Below, piece by piece: positions 37,601-50,319 of a stretch of DNA of 64,000 nt. This stretch comes from Teichococcus rhizosphaerae (GTDB taxonomy: Bacteria; Pseudomonadota; Alphaproteobacteria; Acetobacterales; Acetobacteraceae), in contig NZ_PDNU01000031.1 in NCBI RefSeq assembly GCF_002631185.1, positions 1 through 64,000 on the forward strand. The letters are read 5' to 3'. Each line of letters opens with the position of its first letter. Positions within the stretch are counted from its first letter, which is position 1. The translations under genes and the position numbers were made by a program. Below the pieces are notes generated by a model. That model searched no databases, was not told the origin of the DNA, and saw nothing but the letters and a program-made list of their open reading frames with translations.

Positions 37601-38920
37601 TCATTCTTGGATGATGAGGTCGAGGATCACCTTGGCGTTCAGGCCGATGATGAGCGCCGCGCTGGCCCAGCCGAGCGCCAGTTGCCAGCGGGGCGCCGTC
37701 AGGGTTCCCAATCGCCCCTTGTCCCCGGCGAACAGCATCAGCGGCACCACGGCGAAGGGCAGCTGGAGCGACAGGATCACCTGGCTCAGGATCAGGAGCT
37801 GCGCCGTGCCGCTCGTGCCGTAGAACCAGGTGACCAGGACGGCCGGTATGATGGCCACCAGGCGGGTGATCAGGCGCCGCAGCACCGGCGGCAGGCGGAA
37901 GCGGAGGAAGCCCTCCATCACGATCTGGCCGGACAAGGTCGCCGTGACGGTGGCGTTGATGCCGCACAGCAGCAGCGCGACCGCGAACAGCGTTGCCGCC
38001 GCGCCGGTTCCGACCAGCGGCGAGAGCAACTGGTAGGCTTCCTGGATCTCGGCGACTTCCGTCCTCCCGGCGGTGTTGAACACCGCCGACGCGGTGATCA
38101 GGATGGCCGAGTTCACCAGCAGGGCCAGGCTCAGCGCCACGGTGCTGTCGATGCTGGAGAAGCGGATGGCCTCCCGCTTGCCATCCAGGTCCCTGCCGTA
38201 GTCCCGCGACTGCACCAGCGCCGTGTGCAGGTACAGGTTGTGCGGCATGACGGTGGCGCCGAGGATGCCCATGGCGATGTAGAGCTGCGTCTCGTTCATG
38301 ACGATGGAGGCGGCCGGGATGTAGCCGCGCAGCACGGCGCCCCAGTCCGGATCCGCCAAGGCGATCTGGATGGCGAAGCAACCGAAGATCAGGGCGATGA
38401 AGCCGAAGATCAGGGCCTCCAGCCAGCGGATGCCCTTGTTCTGGAGCCACAGGATCAGGAAGGCGTCCAGGGCCGTCAGCATCACGCCGAAGAGTAGCGG
38501 AATGCCGAACAGCAGCTGCAGGGCGATGGCGGTGCCAATGAGTTCCGCGAGATCCGTCGCGCAGATCGCGAGTTCCGCCAGGAGCCAGAGCGGATAGGCG
38601 ACGGGAGCCGGAAAACGCTCGCGGCACAGCTGCGCCAGGTCGCGGCCCGTCGCAATCCCGACGCGGGCGCAGAGCGCCTGCAGGAGGATCGCCATCAGGG
38701 ACGAGAGCAGGGCGATGGAGAGCAGCGTGTACCCGAAGGCCGAGCCGCCAGCCAAGGCCGTCGCCCAGTTACCCGGATCCATGTAGCCGACCGCCACCAG
38801 GTAGCCGGGCCCGACGAAGGCCAGCAGCTTGCGGAGGAACCCTCCGGCGTTCGGCACCCGGACGGAGCGATGGACCTCGGGAAGGCTTTCAGGCCTGGAA
38901 GGAATCAGGGGAACCGTCAT
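37601..38920 (-). CDS. Nramp family divalent metal transporter (MntH-like)
   Basis: A 439-aa importer with about 11 helices. The metal-site motifs DPGN (48-51) and MPHNLYLHT are intact. It takes up Mn(II) or Fe(II) with protons. It is an importer inside an efflux island, perhaps supplying Mn under stress. A 235-bp gap upstream holds no gene and no clear MntR or Fur site. Confidence 0.9.
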   Translation of the reverse strand: MTVPLIPSRPESLPEVHRSVRVPNAGGFLRKLLAFVGPGYLVAVGYMDPGNWATALAGGSAFGYTLLSIALLSSLMAILLQALCARVGIATGRDLAQLCRERFPAPVAYPLWLLAELAICATDLAELIGTAIALQLLFGIPLLFGVMLTALDAFLILWLQNKGIRWLEALIFGFIALIFGCFAIQIALADPDWGAVLRGYIPAASIVMNETQLYIAMGILGATVMPHNLYLHTALVQSRDYGRDLDGKREAIRFSSIDSTVALSLALLVNSAILITASAVFNTAGRTEVAEIQEAYQLLSPLVGTGAAATLFAVALLLCGINATVTATLSGQIVMEGFLRFRLPPVLRRLITRLVAIIPAVLVTWFYGTSGTAQLLILSQVILSLQLPFAVVPLMLFAGDKGRLGTLTAPRWQLALGWASAALIIGLNAKVILDLIIQE

Positions 38921-39155
38921 GGACGACGCCTGCCAAGTGGGTGCTCGCCTGCCACCGGCTCCCGCCAGAGGCCCAGAGTGAACCCAAGGCTACAATCATT
39001 AGTAGAGGCATCTCAAGCGCAATCCGCGCGGTCCCCGACGGCCGTGAAGGCATCCATCGGCAGGTTCGCACCGGCGCTTGGTCGCCCCGCGCTGAAATCC
39101 GGGACTCGCCCACTGGGCAGCCGGTGCTCGGTGCCGGGAGCTTTCTTTCCCTGCC

Positions 39156-40082
39156 TCAGGGGTCCCCGAGAAGCTGCCGTCCATGGCGGAAACGCCCCGC
39201 CAGTTCGAACTCGAGGGTCGCGTGCCCGATCTCGAAGCGGTCGCGTAGCTTCGCCTTGAGGCGCTCCTTGATGTCGGTCACCTCCCCCAAGGGCAGATCC
39301 TCCACGGCGAGGTGCGCTTCCAGTGCCACCTTGCCCTCCTCCGGCTGCCAGACGTGGATGTGGTGAACGTCCCGCACGCCCGGCGCCGCCCTCAACTCGG
39401 CCAGAACGGCTTCGTAGTCGAAGTCCCGGGGAGCACTGTTCATCAGCACCGCAACCGCCTCCCGGATCTCGTGCCACGCGTGGATGAAGATGTAGACCGA
39501 GATCGCCGCGGTGATGGCCGGGTCGACCCACTGGACGCGCTCTCCCCAAACCATGATGGCCAGGGCGCCCACGATGAGACCCACCGTCGCCAGGGCATCC
39601 GCGATCATGTGCAGGTAGGTGCTCTTGACGTTCAGGCTGCCGATGTCCTTCCGCAGCACCCATGCGGAGGCGGCGTCCTCCACCAGGGCGATGAGGCCCA
39701 CGATCAGCATCGTCTTCCCGGCGACCTCCGCCGGATTCATGAAGCGGTCTGCCGCCTCGTAGAGCAGGTAAAAGCCGATGACGAAGAGCGTCGTCAGGTT
39801 GATGAGCGCGCCGACCGTCTCCGAGCGCCCGTACCCGAAGGTCCGCCTCCGATCCACGTCGCGCCGGGAGATGCGCCATGCGACGTAGGACACGAGCACG
39901 GAGCCTGCGTCCGAGAAGTTGTGGGCAGCGTCGGCGAGCATCGCCAGCGATCCGGAGATGACGCCCCCGACCACCTCGGCCGCCGTGATCCCGAGGTTCA
40001 AAGCCAGCGCGACGAGAAGACGCCTGCCGCGTCCAGGCGAATCCTTGGCTTCCGTGCCGCCGTGATGATGGTGGTGGGCCAT
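39156..40082 (-). CDS. CDF family divalent metal exporter (CzcD/ZitB-like)
   Basis: A 308-aa zinc-type transporter. MAHHHHHGG starts the protein. The site motifs are DAAHNFSD (residues 51-58) and HMIADA in helix V, a complete His/Asp set. The C-terminal domain contains VHHIHVWQPEEGKVALEAHL. It exports Zn/Cd/Co using the proton gradient. It lies 77 bases after the ATPase gene. Confidence 0.9.
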   Translation of the reverse strand: MAHHHHHGGTEAKDSPGRGRRLLVALALNLGITAAEVVGGVISGSLAMLADAAHNFSDAGSVLVSYVAWRISRRDVDRRRTFGYGRSETVGALINLTTLFVIGFYLLYEAADRFMNPAEVAGKTMLIVGLIALVEDAASAWVLRKDIGSLNVKSTYLHMIADALATVGLIVGALAIMVWGERVQWVDPAITAAISVYIFIHAWHEIREAVAVLMNSAPRDFDYEAVLAELRAAPGVRDVHHIHVWQPEEGKVALEAHLAVEDLPLGEVTDIKERLKAKLRDRFEIGHATLEFELAGRFRHGRQLLGDP

Positions 40083-40159
40083 GACCGGCTCCCGAGTTCA
40101 GGTTGCTTGCGGCGGAACTCGCCTTCGGGCATCCGGCACCCGGGTTCCACGCATCAGGG

Positions 40160-42739
<2,580 letters not shown>

Positions 42740-42765
42740 CGAGCAATCTCCTGCTGATGGTCCTC

Positions 42766-42796
42766 TAGATACGACCTCCAGTCACTGGAGGTTCAA
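42766..42796 (-). promoter_or_regulatory. MerR-type promoter of the ZntA-like gene
   Basis: On the minus strand TTGAAC (42791-42796) and TATCTA (42766-42771) have a 19-bp spacer. The dyad ACCTCCAG, three bases, CTGGAGGT spans 42774-42792. It differs from both the CueR and CadR sites in this window; its regulator is not seen. Confidence 0.75.
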
Positions 42797-42859
42797 GGGG
42801 GTGAATCAGGTTCACGGGAAACTTCCGCTGGCGTGTGGCGGCGACAGCCATGGGAGGAG

Positions 42860-43789
42860 CTATCCATGCGCATGCCCAGCTTCGGGCTTTCCCCACAGGT
42901 CTTCGGTCACACCACCATGGGCGCCCGCCAACTCGGTCTGGATGGTCGCGTGGGTGATGCCGAACCGCTCCGCGAGCATGGCTCCCAGCACGTCCTCCAG
43001 CCTCTCCTCCCTGGACAGCGCGGCGTCGACAACGATGTGCGCCGAAAGGGCCACCTTGCCGCTGGTGAGTGCCCAGATGTGGAGGTCATGAATGCCGCGG
43101 ACCCCGGCCGTCTCACTGATGGCCTGCTCGACGGCGTCGATGTCGATGCCGCGCGGGACGCTCTCCAGCAGGACGTCGATGGCTTCCGACAGGAGTGTCC
43201 AGGTCCGCGGGAGCACCCAGAAGGCGATGGCGATGCCGAGCACGGGGTCCACCCAGGTCCAGCCGGTGGCCCAGATGACAGCGGCGCCGATGATGACCGC
43301 GACGGAGCCAAGGAGGTCGCTCCAGACCTCGAGGTAGGCGCCCTTGACGTTGAGGCTGCTCTCGCTGCCCCCCGCCAGCAGGCGCATGGAGATCCAGTTC
43401 ACCAGCAGCCCGAAGGCGGCCACCGCGAGCGTGCCGAGGCTGCCGATCTCCGCGGGCTCGCGGAAACGCTGGTAGGCCTCGTAGAGGATGTACAGGGCGA
43501 CGAGGAACAGCAGGGAAGCGTTGAACGCGGCCGCCAGGATCTCGAAGCGATGGTAGCCCCAGGTGCGCCGCCGGTCGGCTGGGCGACGGCCAACCCGGAT
43601 CGCGACGAGGGCCACTGCAAGGGCCAGCGCGTCGGTCAGCATGTGCGCCGCGTCGGACAGGAGAGCCAGGCTGTTAAAGATGTAGGCGCCCGCCACCTCG
43701 GCGAGCAGGAACGCGCCCGTCAGTCCCAAAGCCTTGGCCAAGGCCGCCGAGTTGGCGTTGCCCGCACCGTGGTCGTGACCCTGTCCCAT
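42860..43789 (-). CDS. CDF family divalent metal exporter (CzcD-like)
   Basis: A 309-aa transporter with His-rich ends (MGQGHDHG, EAGHAHG). The helix II site is SDAAHMLTDA. The helix V site reads EVWSDLLGS, with Glu at the usual His position, a variant known in CzcD-like proteins. The C-terminal HDLHIWALTSGKVALSAHI domain is present. It is preceded by its own MerR-type dyad. Confidence 0.9.
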   Translation of the reverse strand: MGQGHDHGAGNANSAALAKALGLTGAFLLAEVAGAYIFNSLALLSDAAHMLTDALALAVALVAIRVGRRPADRRRTWGYHRFEILAAAFNASLLFLVALYILYEAYQRFREPAEIGSLGTLAVAAFGLLVNWISMRLLAGGSESSLNVKGAYLEVWSDLLGSVAVIIGAAVIWATGWTWVDPVLGIAIAFWVLPRTWTLLSEAIDVLLESVPRGIDIDAVEQAISETAGVRGIHDLHIWALTSGKVALSAHIVVDAALSREERLEDVLGAMLAERFGITHATIQTELAGAHGGVTEDLWGKPEAGHAHG

Positions 43790-43831
43790 TCAAGCCTCCA
43801 GCAAGGACCCACCGTGGTCCATCCGGGCAGG

Positions 43832-43862
43832 TCGTTGGCACCTCCAGCCGCTGGAGGTTCAA
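43832..43862 (-). promoter_or_regulatory. MerR-type promoter of the CzcD-like gene
   Basis: On the minus strand TTGAAC (43857-43862) is followed after 19 bp by CAACGA, a weak -10. The dyad ACCTCCAG, CCG, CTGGAGGT (43840-43858) matches the one before the ZntA-like gene, so both genes should share one regulator. Confidence 0.6.
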
Positions 43863-43954
43863 CCCTTAAAAGCCCTTCGGCTCCCTTCCACTCCGGCACT
43901 TGTCCGTGAAGTCAGGCAGCCGCCCCACCAAGCGAGCGGGGCGGCATCCAACGC

Positions 43955-44329
43955 TCAGTAGCGCGCCTGGCCGCTGCGCCCGGCCGGGTTCTTGACCTGC
44001 AGGGTCACGGCGGCGCCTCGCGCGGGGGCGCTCGGAGCTGTCCCGGCCAGGGTGTTGTCCGTCCCCGGCGCCAGCTGGACGACCTGGCGGGCCTGGCCGG
44101 AGCCGACGAGCGCGGACACCGTGTAGCCCGCCGACGGCACCGGCTTCCCCGCCTCGTCGTAGAGGTGGACCGTCAGGGTCCGGTCCGAGACGATGAGTTC
44201 GGCGTGCACGCCGACGACGTCCTGCATGCGGCCGCCATGGGCGCCCTGGTCACTGTGGCCATGCGCCTGTGCCAGCGCGCCGGTGGAGATGGAGGCGGCC
44301 GCCAGGGCCGCGAGAAGGATGGTCCGCAC
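43955..44329 (-). CDS. small periplasmic protein after czcA
   Basis: A 124-aa exported protein starting with GTG. A signal peptide ends near TGALAQA, followed by a His-rich mature start (HGHSDQGAHGG). The rest is a predicted beta domain (ELIVSDRTLTVHLYDEAGKPV). It probably belongs to the czc operon and could bind metal for the RND pump. No family name was recognised. Confidence 0.7.
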   Translation of the reverse strand: MRTILLAALAAASISTGALAQAHGHSDQGAHGGRMQDVVGVHAELIVSDRTLTVHLYDEAGKPVPSAGYTVSALVGSGQARQVVQLAPGTDNTLAGTAPSAPARGAAVTLQVKNPAGRSGQARY

Positions 44330-44397
44330 GTTTGATGTCCTCGTTGGTTGGTGGACTGTTGTCGCCGGGAGGGGCTGGGACGCCCCTCCCGCCGGAT

Positions 44398-47300
44398 TCA
44401 CTCGGCCGCGGCGTGCCGCGCCCCGGCGGGGACGGCGTCCTCCGCCACGGGCTTCTGGACACGGCCGAAGCGCACGTAGAGCGCGGGCAGCACCAGCAGG
44501 GTCAGCAGGGTCGCGCTGATCAGGCCGCCGATGACCACAGTGGCCAGCGGCTTCTGGACCTCGGCGCCCGCGCCGGTGGCGAGCGCCATGGGAACGAAGC
44601 CGAGCGACGCCACCAGCGCCGTCATGGCCACGGGCCGCAGGCGGGTCATGGCGCCCTGGTACACCGCGTCCCGCAGGGACAGGTGCCCCTGCTGCATGAG
44701 GCCCTTGATGGAGGTCGCCATCACCAGCCCGTTCAGCACCGCCACGCCGGAGAGGGCGATGAAGCCCACCGCCGCCGGGACGGAGAAGGGCATGTCCCGC
44801 AGCCAGAGCGCCAGCAGGCCGCCCGACAGCGCCAGGGGCACGCCGCTGAAGACCAGGAGGGCGTCGCGGACCGAACCGAGCGCCGCGAAGAGCAGGATGA
44901 TGATGAGCAGGAAGCAGGCGGGCACCACGACGCTCAGCCGGTCGCGGGCCTTGGCGAGGTTCTCGAACTGGCCGCCCCAGGTGATGGTGTAGCCGGGCGG
45001 CAGCTGGACCTGTTCGTTCACCTTCGCCTGCGCCTCGGCCACGATGGAGCCGATGTCGCGTCCGCGGGCGTTGGCCTGGATGACCACGCGGCGCCGCCCC
45101 TGCTCGCGGCTGATCTGGTTCGGCCCCTCGACCACGTTGAGGGTCGCCAGCTGCTGCAGCGGCACCGAGGCGGCGGGCCTGCCCGCCACCGGCGGCAGCG
45201 GCACCGGCAGGTTCCGCAGCGCCTCGAGGTTGTTGCGCAGACTTTCCCCCAGGCGGACGACGATGGCGAAGCGCCGGTCGCCTTCGTAGACCATGCCCGA
45301 CTCCCGGCCGCCGACCGCCGCCGCCAGCACGGCCTGGACGTCGGCGACGCTGAGGCCCCTGCGGGCGACCTCCGCGCGGTTCACCGTGACCTCCAGGAAG
45401 GGCAGGCCCGTCGCCTGCTCCACCTTCACGTCCGCGGCGCCCTCGGTGCCGTTGAGGATCTGCGAGATCTGCCCGGCCACCTGCAGCATGGGGCCGTACT
45501 CGTCGCCGAAGACCTTCACGGCGAGGTCGCCGCGCACGCCCGCCAGCAGCTCGTTGAAGCGCATCTGGATGGGCTGGGTGAACTCGAGCGCGTTGCCCGG
45601 GATGCCCGCGACCGACTGCTCGATGCGGCGCACCAGCTCCGCCTTGGGCAGCGACGGGTCGGGCCACTGGTCGCGCGGCTTGAGGATGATGAAGGTGTCC
45701 GAGGCGTTGGGCGGCATCGGGTCGGAGGCCACCTCGGCCGTGCCGGTCTTGGAGTAGATGATCTGAACCTCGGGCAGGCGCGAGATGCGGCGCTCCAGAA
45801 CGGACTGCATGGCCTGGGACTGCTGCAGCGAGGTGCTCGGGATGCGCAGGGCCTGCATGGCGAGGTTGCCCTCGTCCAGCTGCGGGATGAACTCCTGCCC
45901 CAGCCGCGAGAACAGGCTCAGCGACCCCACGAACAGCAGCGCGCCCACGGCGATCACCGGCAGCGGCGCCCGCAGCGCGCGCCCGAGCACGGGGGCGTAG
46001 ACGCGCTTGAGGCCCCGCACGATCGCGACGTCCTTCTCCTGCACCCGCCCGCTGATCCAGATGGCGATGAGGGCCGGGACCAGGGTCAGGGAGAGGACGA
46101 AGGCGAAGGCCAGGGCGATGATGACGGTCAGCGCCATCGGGATGAACATCTTGCCCTCGACGCCCGTGAAGGTGAGCAGCGGGGCGTAGACGAGGATGAT
46201 GATGCCCTGGCCGTAGAGCGACGGCCGGATCATCTCCTTGGCGCTGTCGGCGACCGTCTCGAGGCGCTCGCCCAGGGTGAGCAGGCGCCCCTTCTCGTGC
46301 TGGCGCTCGGAGAGGTGGCGCAGGCTGTTCTCGGTGATGATGACGGCACCGTCCACGATCAGGCCGAAGTCCAGGGCACCGAGGGACATCAGGTTGGCCG
46401 AGATGCCGCCGCGCACCATGCCGAAGGAGGTCAGCAGCATGGTGATGGGGATGACCATCGCCGTGATGATGGCGGCCCGGATGTTGCCGAGCATCAGGAA
46501 CAGGATGACGACGACGAGGAGCGCGCCCTCGCCGAGGTTCTTGGCGACGGTCTTGATGGTGGCGTCCACCAGGATGCCGCGGTCCAGCACGGCCGTGGCC
46601 TCGATGCCGACCGGCAGGGTCCGCTTCAGCTCGTCGACCTTGGCGTGGACGGCGGCGGCCACGGTGCGGCTGTTCTCGCCGATCAGCATCAGCGCGGTGC
46701 CGACCACCATCTCCTGGCCGTTGCCGCTGGCGCTGCCCGTCCGCGGGGCCTGGCCGATGGAGACCCGCGCGACGTCGCGGAGGAGGATCGGGGTGCCCTC
46801 GCGGGTGGTGACGACCACCTGCTCCAGTTCCGCCACCGTGGCGACACGCCCGCCCGAGCGGACCACCAGGCCCTCGCCGCCGCGCTCCACGTAGCCCGCG
46901 CCGGTCGAGACGTTGTTGCGCTCGATCGCGGACGCGAGGTCGCCGAAGCTCAGGCCAAGGGCGATGAGGCGTCCAGGGTCGGGCTGGACAACGTACTGCT
47001 TGGTGTAGCCGCCGATGGCGTCCACGCCCGCGATGCCGGGCACGTTGCGGATCTGGGGCCGGATGATCCAGTCCTGCACGGTCCGCAGGTAGGTCGCCCG
47101 GTCCGCTTCCGTGGCCAGGCGCTCGCGCTCCGGCGTCAGGTAGCTGCCGTCGGCCTGCCAGCCCGGCGTGCCGTTCGGCTTGACGTCGCCCGGCGTGCGG
47201 TCGGCGAAGCGCACCGTCCACATCGTCACCTCGCCGAGGCCGGTGGAGACCGGCCCAAGACGGGGTTCCACGCCTTCGGGCATGGCCTCGCCCGCCTCGA

Positions 47301-47643
47301 TCAGGCGCTCCAGCACCTGCTGGCGGGCGAAGTAGATGTCGGTGCTCTCGGCGAACACCGCCGTGACCTGGCTGAAGCCGTTGCGGGAGATGGAGCGCGT
47401 GCTCTCCAGCCCCGGGATGCCCGCCAGCGCGGTCTCGATCGGAAAGGTGACCTGCTTCTCGATCTCGTAGGGGGAGAGCGAGGGCGCGACGGTGTTGATC
47501 TGCGCCTGGTTGTTGGTGATGTCCGGCGTGGCGTCGATGGGCAGGCGCGCGAGGGACCACGCGCCGATGCAGGCCGCGATGACGGCCAGCAGCACCACCG
47601 TCCAGCGGTTGCGGACGGAGAAGTCGAGGATTGGTCCGATCAT
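44398..47643 (-). CDS. czcA: heavy-metal RND efflux pump CzcA/CusA
   Basis: A 1081-aa RND antiporter with 12 helices and two large periplasmic loops. The helix IV motif DFGLIVDGAVIITEN is of the Co/Zn/Cd (HME) class. It forms a trans-envelope complex with the adaptor and outer-membrane genes upstream. A 15-bp gap separates it from czcB. Confidence 0.93.
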   Translation of the reverse strand: MIGPILDFSVRNRWTVVLLAVIAACIGAWSLARLPIDATPDITNNQAQINTVAPSLSPYEIEKQVTFPIETALAGIPGLESTRSISRNGFSQVTAVFAESTDIYFARQQVLERLIEAGEAMPEGVEPRLGPVSTGLGEVTMWTVRFADRTPGDVKPNGTPGWQADGSYLTPERERLATEADRATYLRTVQDWIIRPQIRNVPGIAGVDAIGGYTKQYVVQPDPGRLIALGLSFGDLASAIERNNVSTGAGYVERGGEGLVVRSGGRVATVAELEQVVVTTREGTPILLRDVARVSIGQAPRTGSASGNGQEMVVGTALMLIGENSRTVAAAVHAKVDELKRTLPVGIEATAVLDRGILVDATIKTVAKNLGEGALLVVVILFLMLGNIRAAIITAMVIPITMLLTSFGMVRGGISANLMSLGALDFGLIVDGAVIITENSLRHLSERQHEKGRLLTLGERLETVADSAKEMIRPSLYGQGIIILVYAPLLTFTGVEGKMFIPMALTVIIALAFAFVLSLTLVPALIAIWISGRVQEKDVAIVRGLKRVYAPVLGRALRAPLPVIAVGALLFVGSLSLFSRLGQEFIPQLDEGNLAMQALRIPSTSLQQSQAMQSVLERRISRLPEVQIIYSKTGTAEVASDPMPPNASDTFIILKPRDQWPDPSLPKAELVRRIEQSVAGIPGNALEFTQPIQMRFNELLAGVRGDLAVKVFGDEYGPMLQVAGQISQILNGTEGAADVKVEQATGLPFLEVTVNRAEVARRGLSVADVQAVLAAAVGGRESGMVYEGDRRFAIVVRLGESLRNNLEALRNLPVPLPPVAGRPAASVPLQQLATLNVVEGPNQISREQGRRRVVIQANARGRDIGSIVAEAQAKVNEQVQLPPGYTITWGGQFENLAKARDRLSVVVPACFLLIIILLFAALGSVRDALLVFSGVPLALSGGLLALWLRDMPFSVPAAVGFIALSGVAVLNGLVMATSIKGLMQQGHLSLRDAVYQGAMTRLRPVAMTALVASLGFVPMALATGAGAEVQKPLATVVIGGLISATLLTLLVLPALYVRFGRVQKPVAEDAVPAGARHAAAE

Positions 47644-47658
47644 GTCAGGTGATGCTTC

Positions 47659-48912
47659 TCAATGCGCATGACCGGCTTCGGACTTGCTGAGTTCGGCCCG
47701 GAGCGAGAAGGCGTTGCCGACCGCGATCTCCGTCCCGGCGTCCAGCCCGAAGACGACCTCGTAGCCGTTCGCGTCCTCGCGCCCGAGCGCCACCTCGCGC
47801 AGCTCGAAGCCCTCCTCGTTCCGGACGAAGACGACCTTGTTGCCCTCGACCTCCTGAACGGCCTCCCGGGGCACGAGCACGTCCACGGGCTGCTCGGCCG
47901 TCGAGAGGTGCGCCGTGACGAAGCCACCGGCCCGCCAGGCACCGTCGGCGTTGGGGATCTCGGCCACGGCCCGCGCCGAGCGGGTCTCGGGGTCCAGGAC
48001 CGGGCTCAGGAAGACGATCTTCCCTTCCGCGCGCGCGTCCCCCTCGCCGGTGACGAGGACGGTCTGGCCCTGCCGGGCCATCGGGACGTCCCGCGGCGGG
48101 ATGGTCATCTCGACCCAGAGGGTGGACAGGTCAGCGACCGAGAAGACCTCCGCGTCGGCGGCGACGGCGGCGCCGAGGACGGCGTTGCGGGCCGTCACTC
48201 GGCCCGCGATGGGCGCGCGGAGCTCCAGGCGCCGCAGGGTGGCGGCGGGCTGGCGGGCCAGTGCCGCGACCTCGGCCTCCGACAGGCCGAAAGCCGCGAG
48301 CCGGGCACGGCCAAGGTCGACCTTGATGCGGGCGTCCTCGGCCGCGGTGCGGGCCTGGAGGAACTCCTGCTCGGCGGAGATGCGCTGGCGCCAGAGGCGG
48401 GCCTCCCGCGCCAGGGTGGTCTCGGCGAGGGCGGCGACCCGGGTGGCCGCCAGGAACTCGCCCTTGGCGTCGGCCACCTCGCGGCTCTCGAGCACCGCCA
48501 GCACGTCGCCCTTGGCGACCTCGTCGCCCAGGGTCTTGCGCACCTCGGAGACGATGCCGCCGAGGCGGGCGGTCACCCGCGCCTGCCGGTCCTGGCTGGC
48601 GGACAGGACGCCGGGCACGGCCGCCCGGCTTACCAGCACGCCAGGTTGAACCGCGGCGACGCGGATCCCGGCCGCCTCGACCTGCTCGGCGGTCATCTCG
48701 ATGTGACCTTCCTCGCCTTCGGCGTGCTCTCCGCCCTCGGCATGGCCGTGCCCGTCACCTTTCGGGGTTTCTGCGGACGCCGGTGACGCCCCGACGGCGG
48801 GCGGCACGGGCAGGCCCACGAGGTTGCGGGTGGCTTCGGGGATGGAGGGGAAGACGGTGGCGACCGCGAGCCCGCCAAGGGCGGCCCCGGCCATCAAGGT
48901 CATGCGGAGCAT
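47659..48912 (-). CDS. czcB: RND efflux adaptor CzcB
   Basis: A 417-aa periplasmic membrane-fusion protein. The N-terminal anchor is followed by a His/Glu-rich stretch (GDGHGHAEGGEHAEGEEGH) that may bind metal. Lipoyl and beta-barrel segments frame a coiled coil. The protein ends EAGHAH. Its ATG overlaps the czcC stop. Confidence 0.9.
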   Translation of the reverse strand: MLRMTLMAGAALGGLAVATVFPSIPEATRNLVGLPVPPAVGASPASAETPKGDGHGHAEGGEHAEGEEGHIEMTAEQVEAAGIRVAAVQPGVLVSRAAVPGVLSASQDRQARVTARLGGIVSEVRKTLGDEVAKGDVLAVLESREVADAKGEFLAATRVAALAETTLAREARLWRQRISAEQEFLQARTAAEDARIKVDLGRARLAAFGLSEAEVAALARQPAATLRRLELRAPIAGRVTARNAVLGAAVAADAEVFSVADLSTLWVEMTIPPRDVPMARQGQTVLVTGEGDARAEGKIVFLSPVLDPETRSARAVAEIPNADGAWRAGGFVTAHLSTAEQPVDVLVPREAVQEVEGNKVVFVRNEEGFELREVALGREDANGYEVVFGLDAGTEIAVGNAFSLRAELSKSEAGHAH

Positions 48913-50234
48913 CAACGCGCACTCCTGGTCTGGATGTTCATGGGCTGGGGCGGCGCGGCGGGCGCCTCGCCCCGCAGGCGCTGCACGGCCGCGCGGATGG
49001 TGTGGAAGTCGCGGTAGGCCTCGACCAGCTGGGCGCGGGTGTCCGAGAGGGCGCGTTGCGCGTCCAGGACTTCCAGGAAGCCGAAGCGGCCCTCGCTGAA
49101 CCCGCCCGACGCGAAGCGGGCCGCCTGCTCGGCGGACGGCAGGGCGGTGCGGCGGAGGCTCTGCACGGTGCGCCAAGCGAGCGCCAGGCGCTCCTCCGCG
49201 GCCACCAGTTGGGCGACGAGCGCGCTGCGCCCCCGCTCGGCCGCCACCTCAGCCTGGGTCAGCTCGGCGTGGGCCCGGGCGATGCCACCCTGGTTGCGGT
49301 CGAAGAAGGGAAGCGGGATGGAGGCGCCCGCGACGAAGGCGGTCTCGCCTGTGTCGCCGAACCGGCGCACGTCGGCGTTTACGGTCAGGTCGGGCACCGC
49401 GTTGGAACGCTGGAGATTGAGGTTGGAGCGCTGCTGCGCGATGGCGGCGTCCAGCCGGGCCAGTTCGGGGTTCGCCGCCAGCCGGGCCAGGGGATCGGCC
49501 TGCGCGGGGCGCGTGGGGGCTGGCCCGATGTCCTCGAACCAGGGCTGGCGCGGCGCCAGTGCGACCCGCGGCACGCCGATGAGGACAGCCAGGTCGGCCA
49601 GGGCGATCTCGACCTCGCGCTGAGCCCGTTCGGCGGCGATGTCGGCGGTGACCCGCACGACTTCGGCCCGCTCGGCCTGCAGGAGCGGGTCGCGGCCCGC
49701 CTCGACCCGGCCACGGGAGGCCCGCAGCGTCTCGGCGGCGAGACGTGCGCGCCCACGCTCCACCTCGGCCAACCGGCTCGCGGCCTCCGCCGCCGCCAGG
49801 GCGGTGACGACCTCGCGCGCGACCTCCAACCGCACCCCATTGAAGTCGAGCTCGGCCACGGCCGTGTTCCGGGCCGCGTAGTCCATCCGGGCGCCGCGCT
49901 TGCCACCCAGCTCGATGCGCTGGGACAGGCCAATCGTGGTCTCCAGCGTCGTGAAGCCCCGGTTCTCGTTGCGGCCGCCGAAGCCGCCGAAGTTCTCGAA
50001 GGAACTGTTAAGCTCCGGGTTTGGGCGCAGCCGCGCCTGCAGGGCGTCCGCCTGCACGGCCTGCCGGGCGGCCCCGGCACCCCGGAGCGTGGGGGATACG
50101 TTGAGCGCTGCCTCGACCGCCTGCTGGGGCGAGGTGATGGTGAGCGGAGCCGCGGCCGGGTGAGCGTTTTGCGCGCGGGCCATGACCGGGGCGACGGCGA
50201 GGACCGCCGCCAAGCAGAAGACCTTGATTGTCAT
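48912..50234 (-). CDS. czcC: outer-membrane efflux protein CzcC
   Basis: A 440-aa TolC-family channel. A signal peptide ends near ARAQNAHP. Two repeated coiled-coil domains and the segment LSQRIELGGKRGARMDYA are typical of CzcC. It is the first large gene of the czcCBA operon. Confidence 0.9.
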   Translation of the reverse strand: MTIKVFCLAAVLAVAPVMARAQNAHPAAAPLTITSPQQAVEAALNVSPTLRGAGAARQAVQADALQARLRPNPELNSSFENFGGFGGRNENRGFTTLETTIGLSQRIELGGKRGARMDYAARNTAVAELDFNGVRLEVAREVVTALAAAEAASRLAEVERGRARLAAETLRASRGRVEAGRDPLLQAERAEVVRVTADIAAERAQREVEIALADLAVLIGVPRVALAPRQPWFEDIGPAPTRPAQADPLARLAANPELARLDAAIAQQRSNLNLQRSNAVPDLTVNADVRRFGDTGETAFVAGASIPLPFFDRNQGGIARAHAELTQAEVAAERGRSALVAQLVAAEERLALAWRTVQSLRRTALPSAEQAARFASGGFSEGRFGFLEVLDAQRALSDTRAQLVEAYRDFHTIRAAVQRLRGEAPAAPPQPMNIQTRSAR

Positions 50235-50319
50235 CGAAGCACCTGAAAAGCGAGCCGTAAGCAGCCCACGCAGGCGCTCCCTCAGGAGGCCGTGCGTGGC
50301 CGACAGGAACAGGCAGGCT

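Noticed and set aside
43955-47560. A 1201-codon open frame on the minus strand
   Set aside because: It is mostly a shadow of the czcA gene in another frame; only its last 124 codons (from 44329) are a real gene.
44269-47652. A 1127-codon open frame on the plus strand opposite czcA
   Set aside because: Composition is that of a GC-rich antisense shadow (long runs of Arg, His, Gly), while czcA has full RND motifs.
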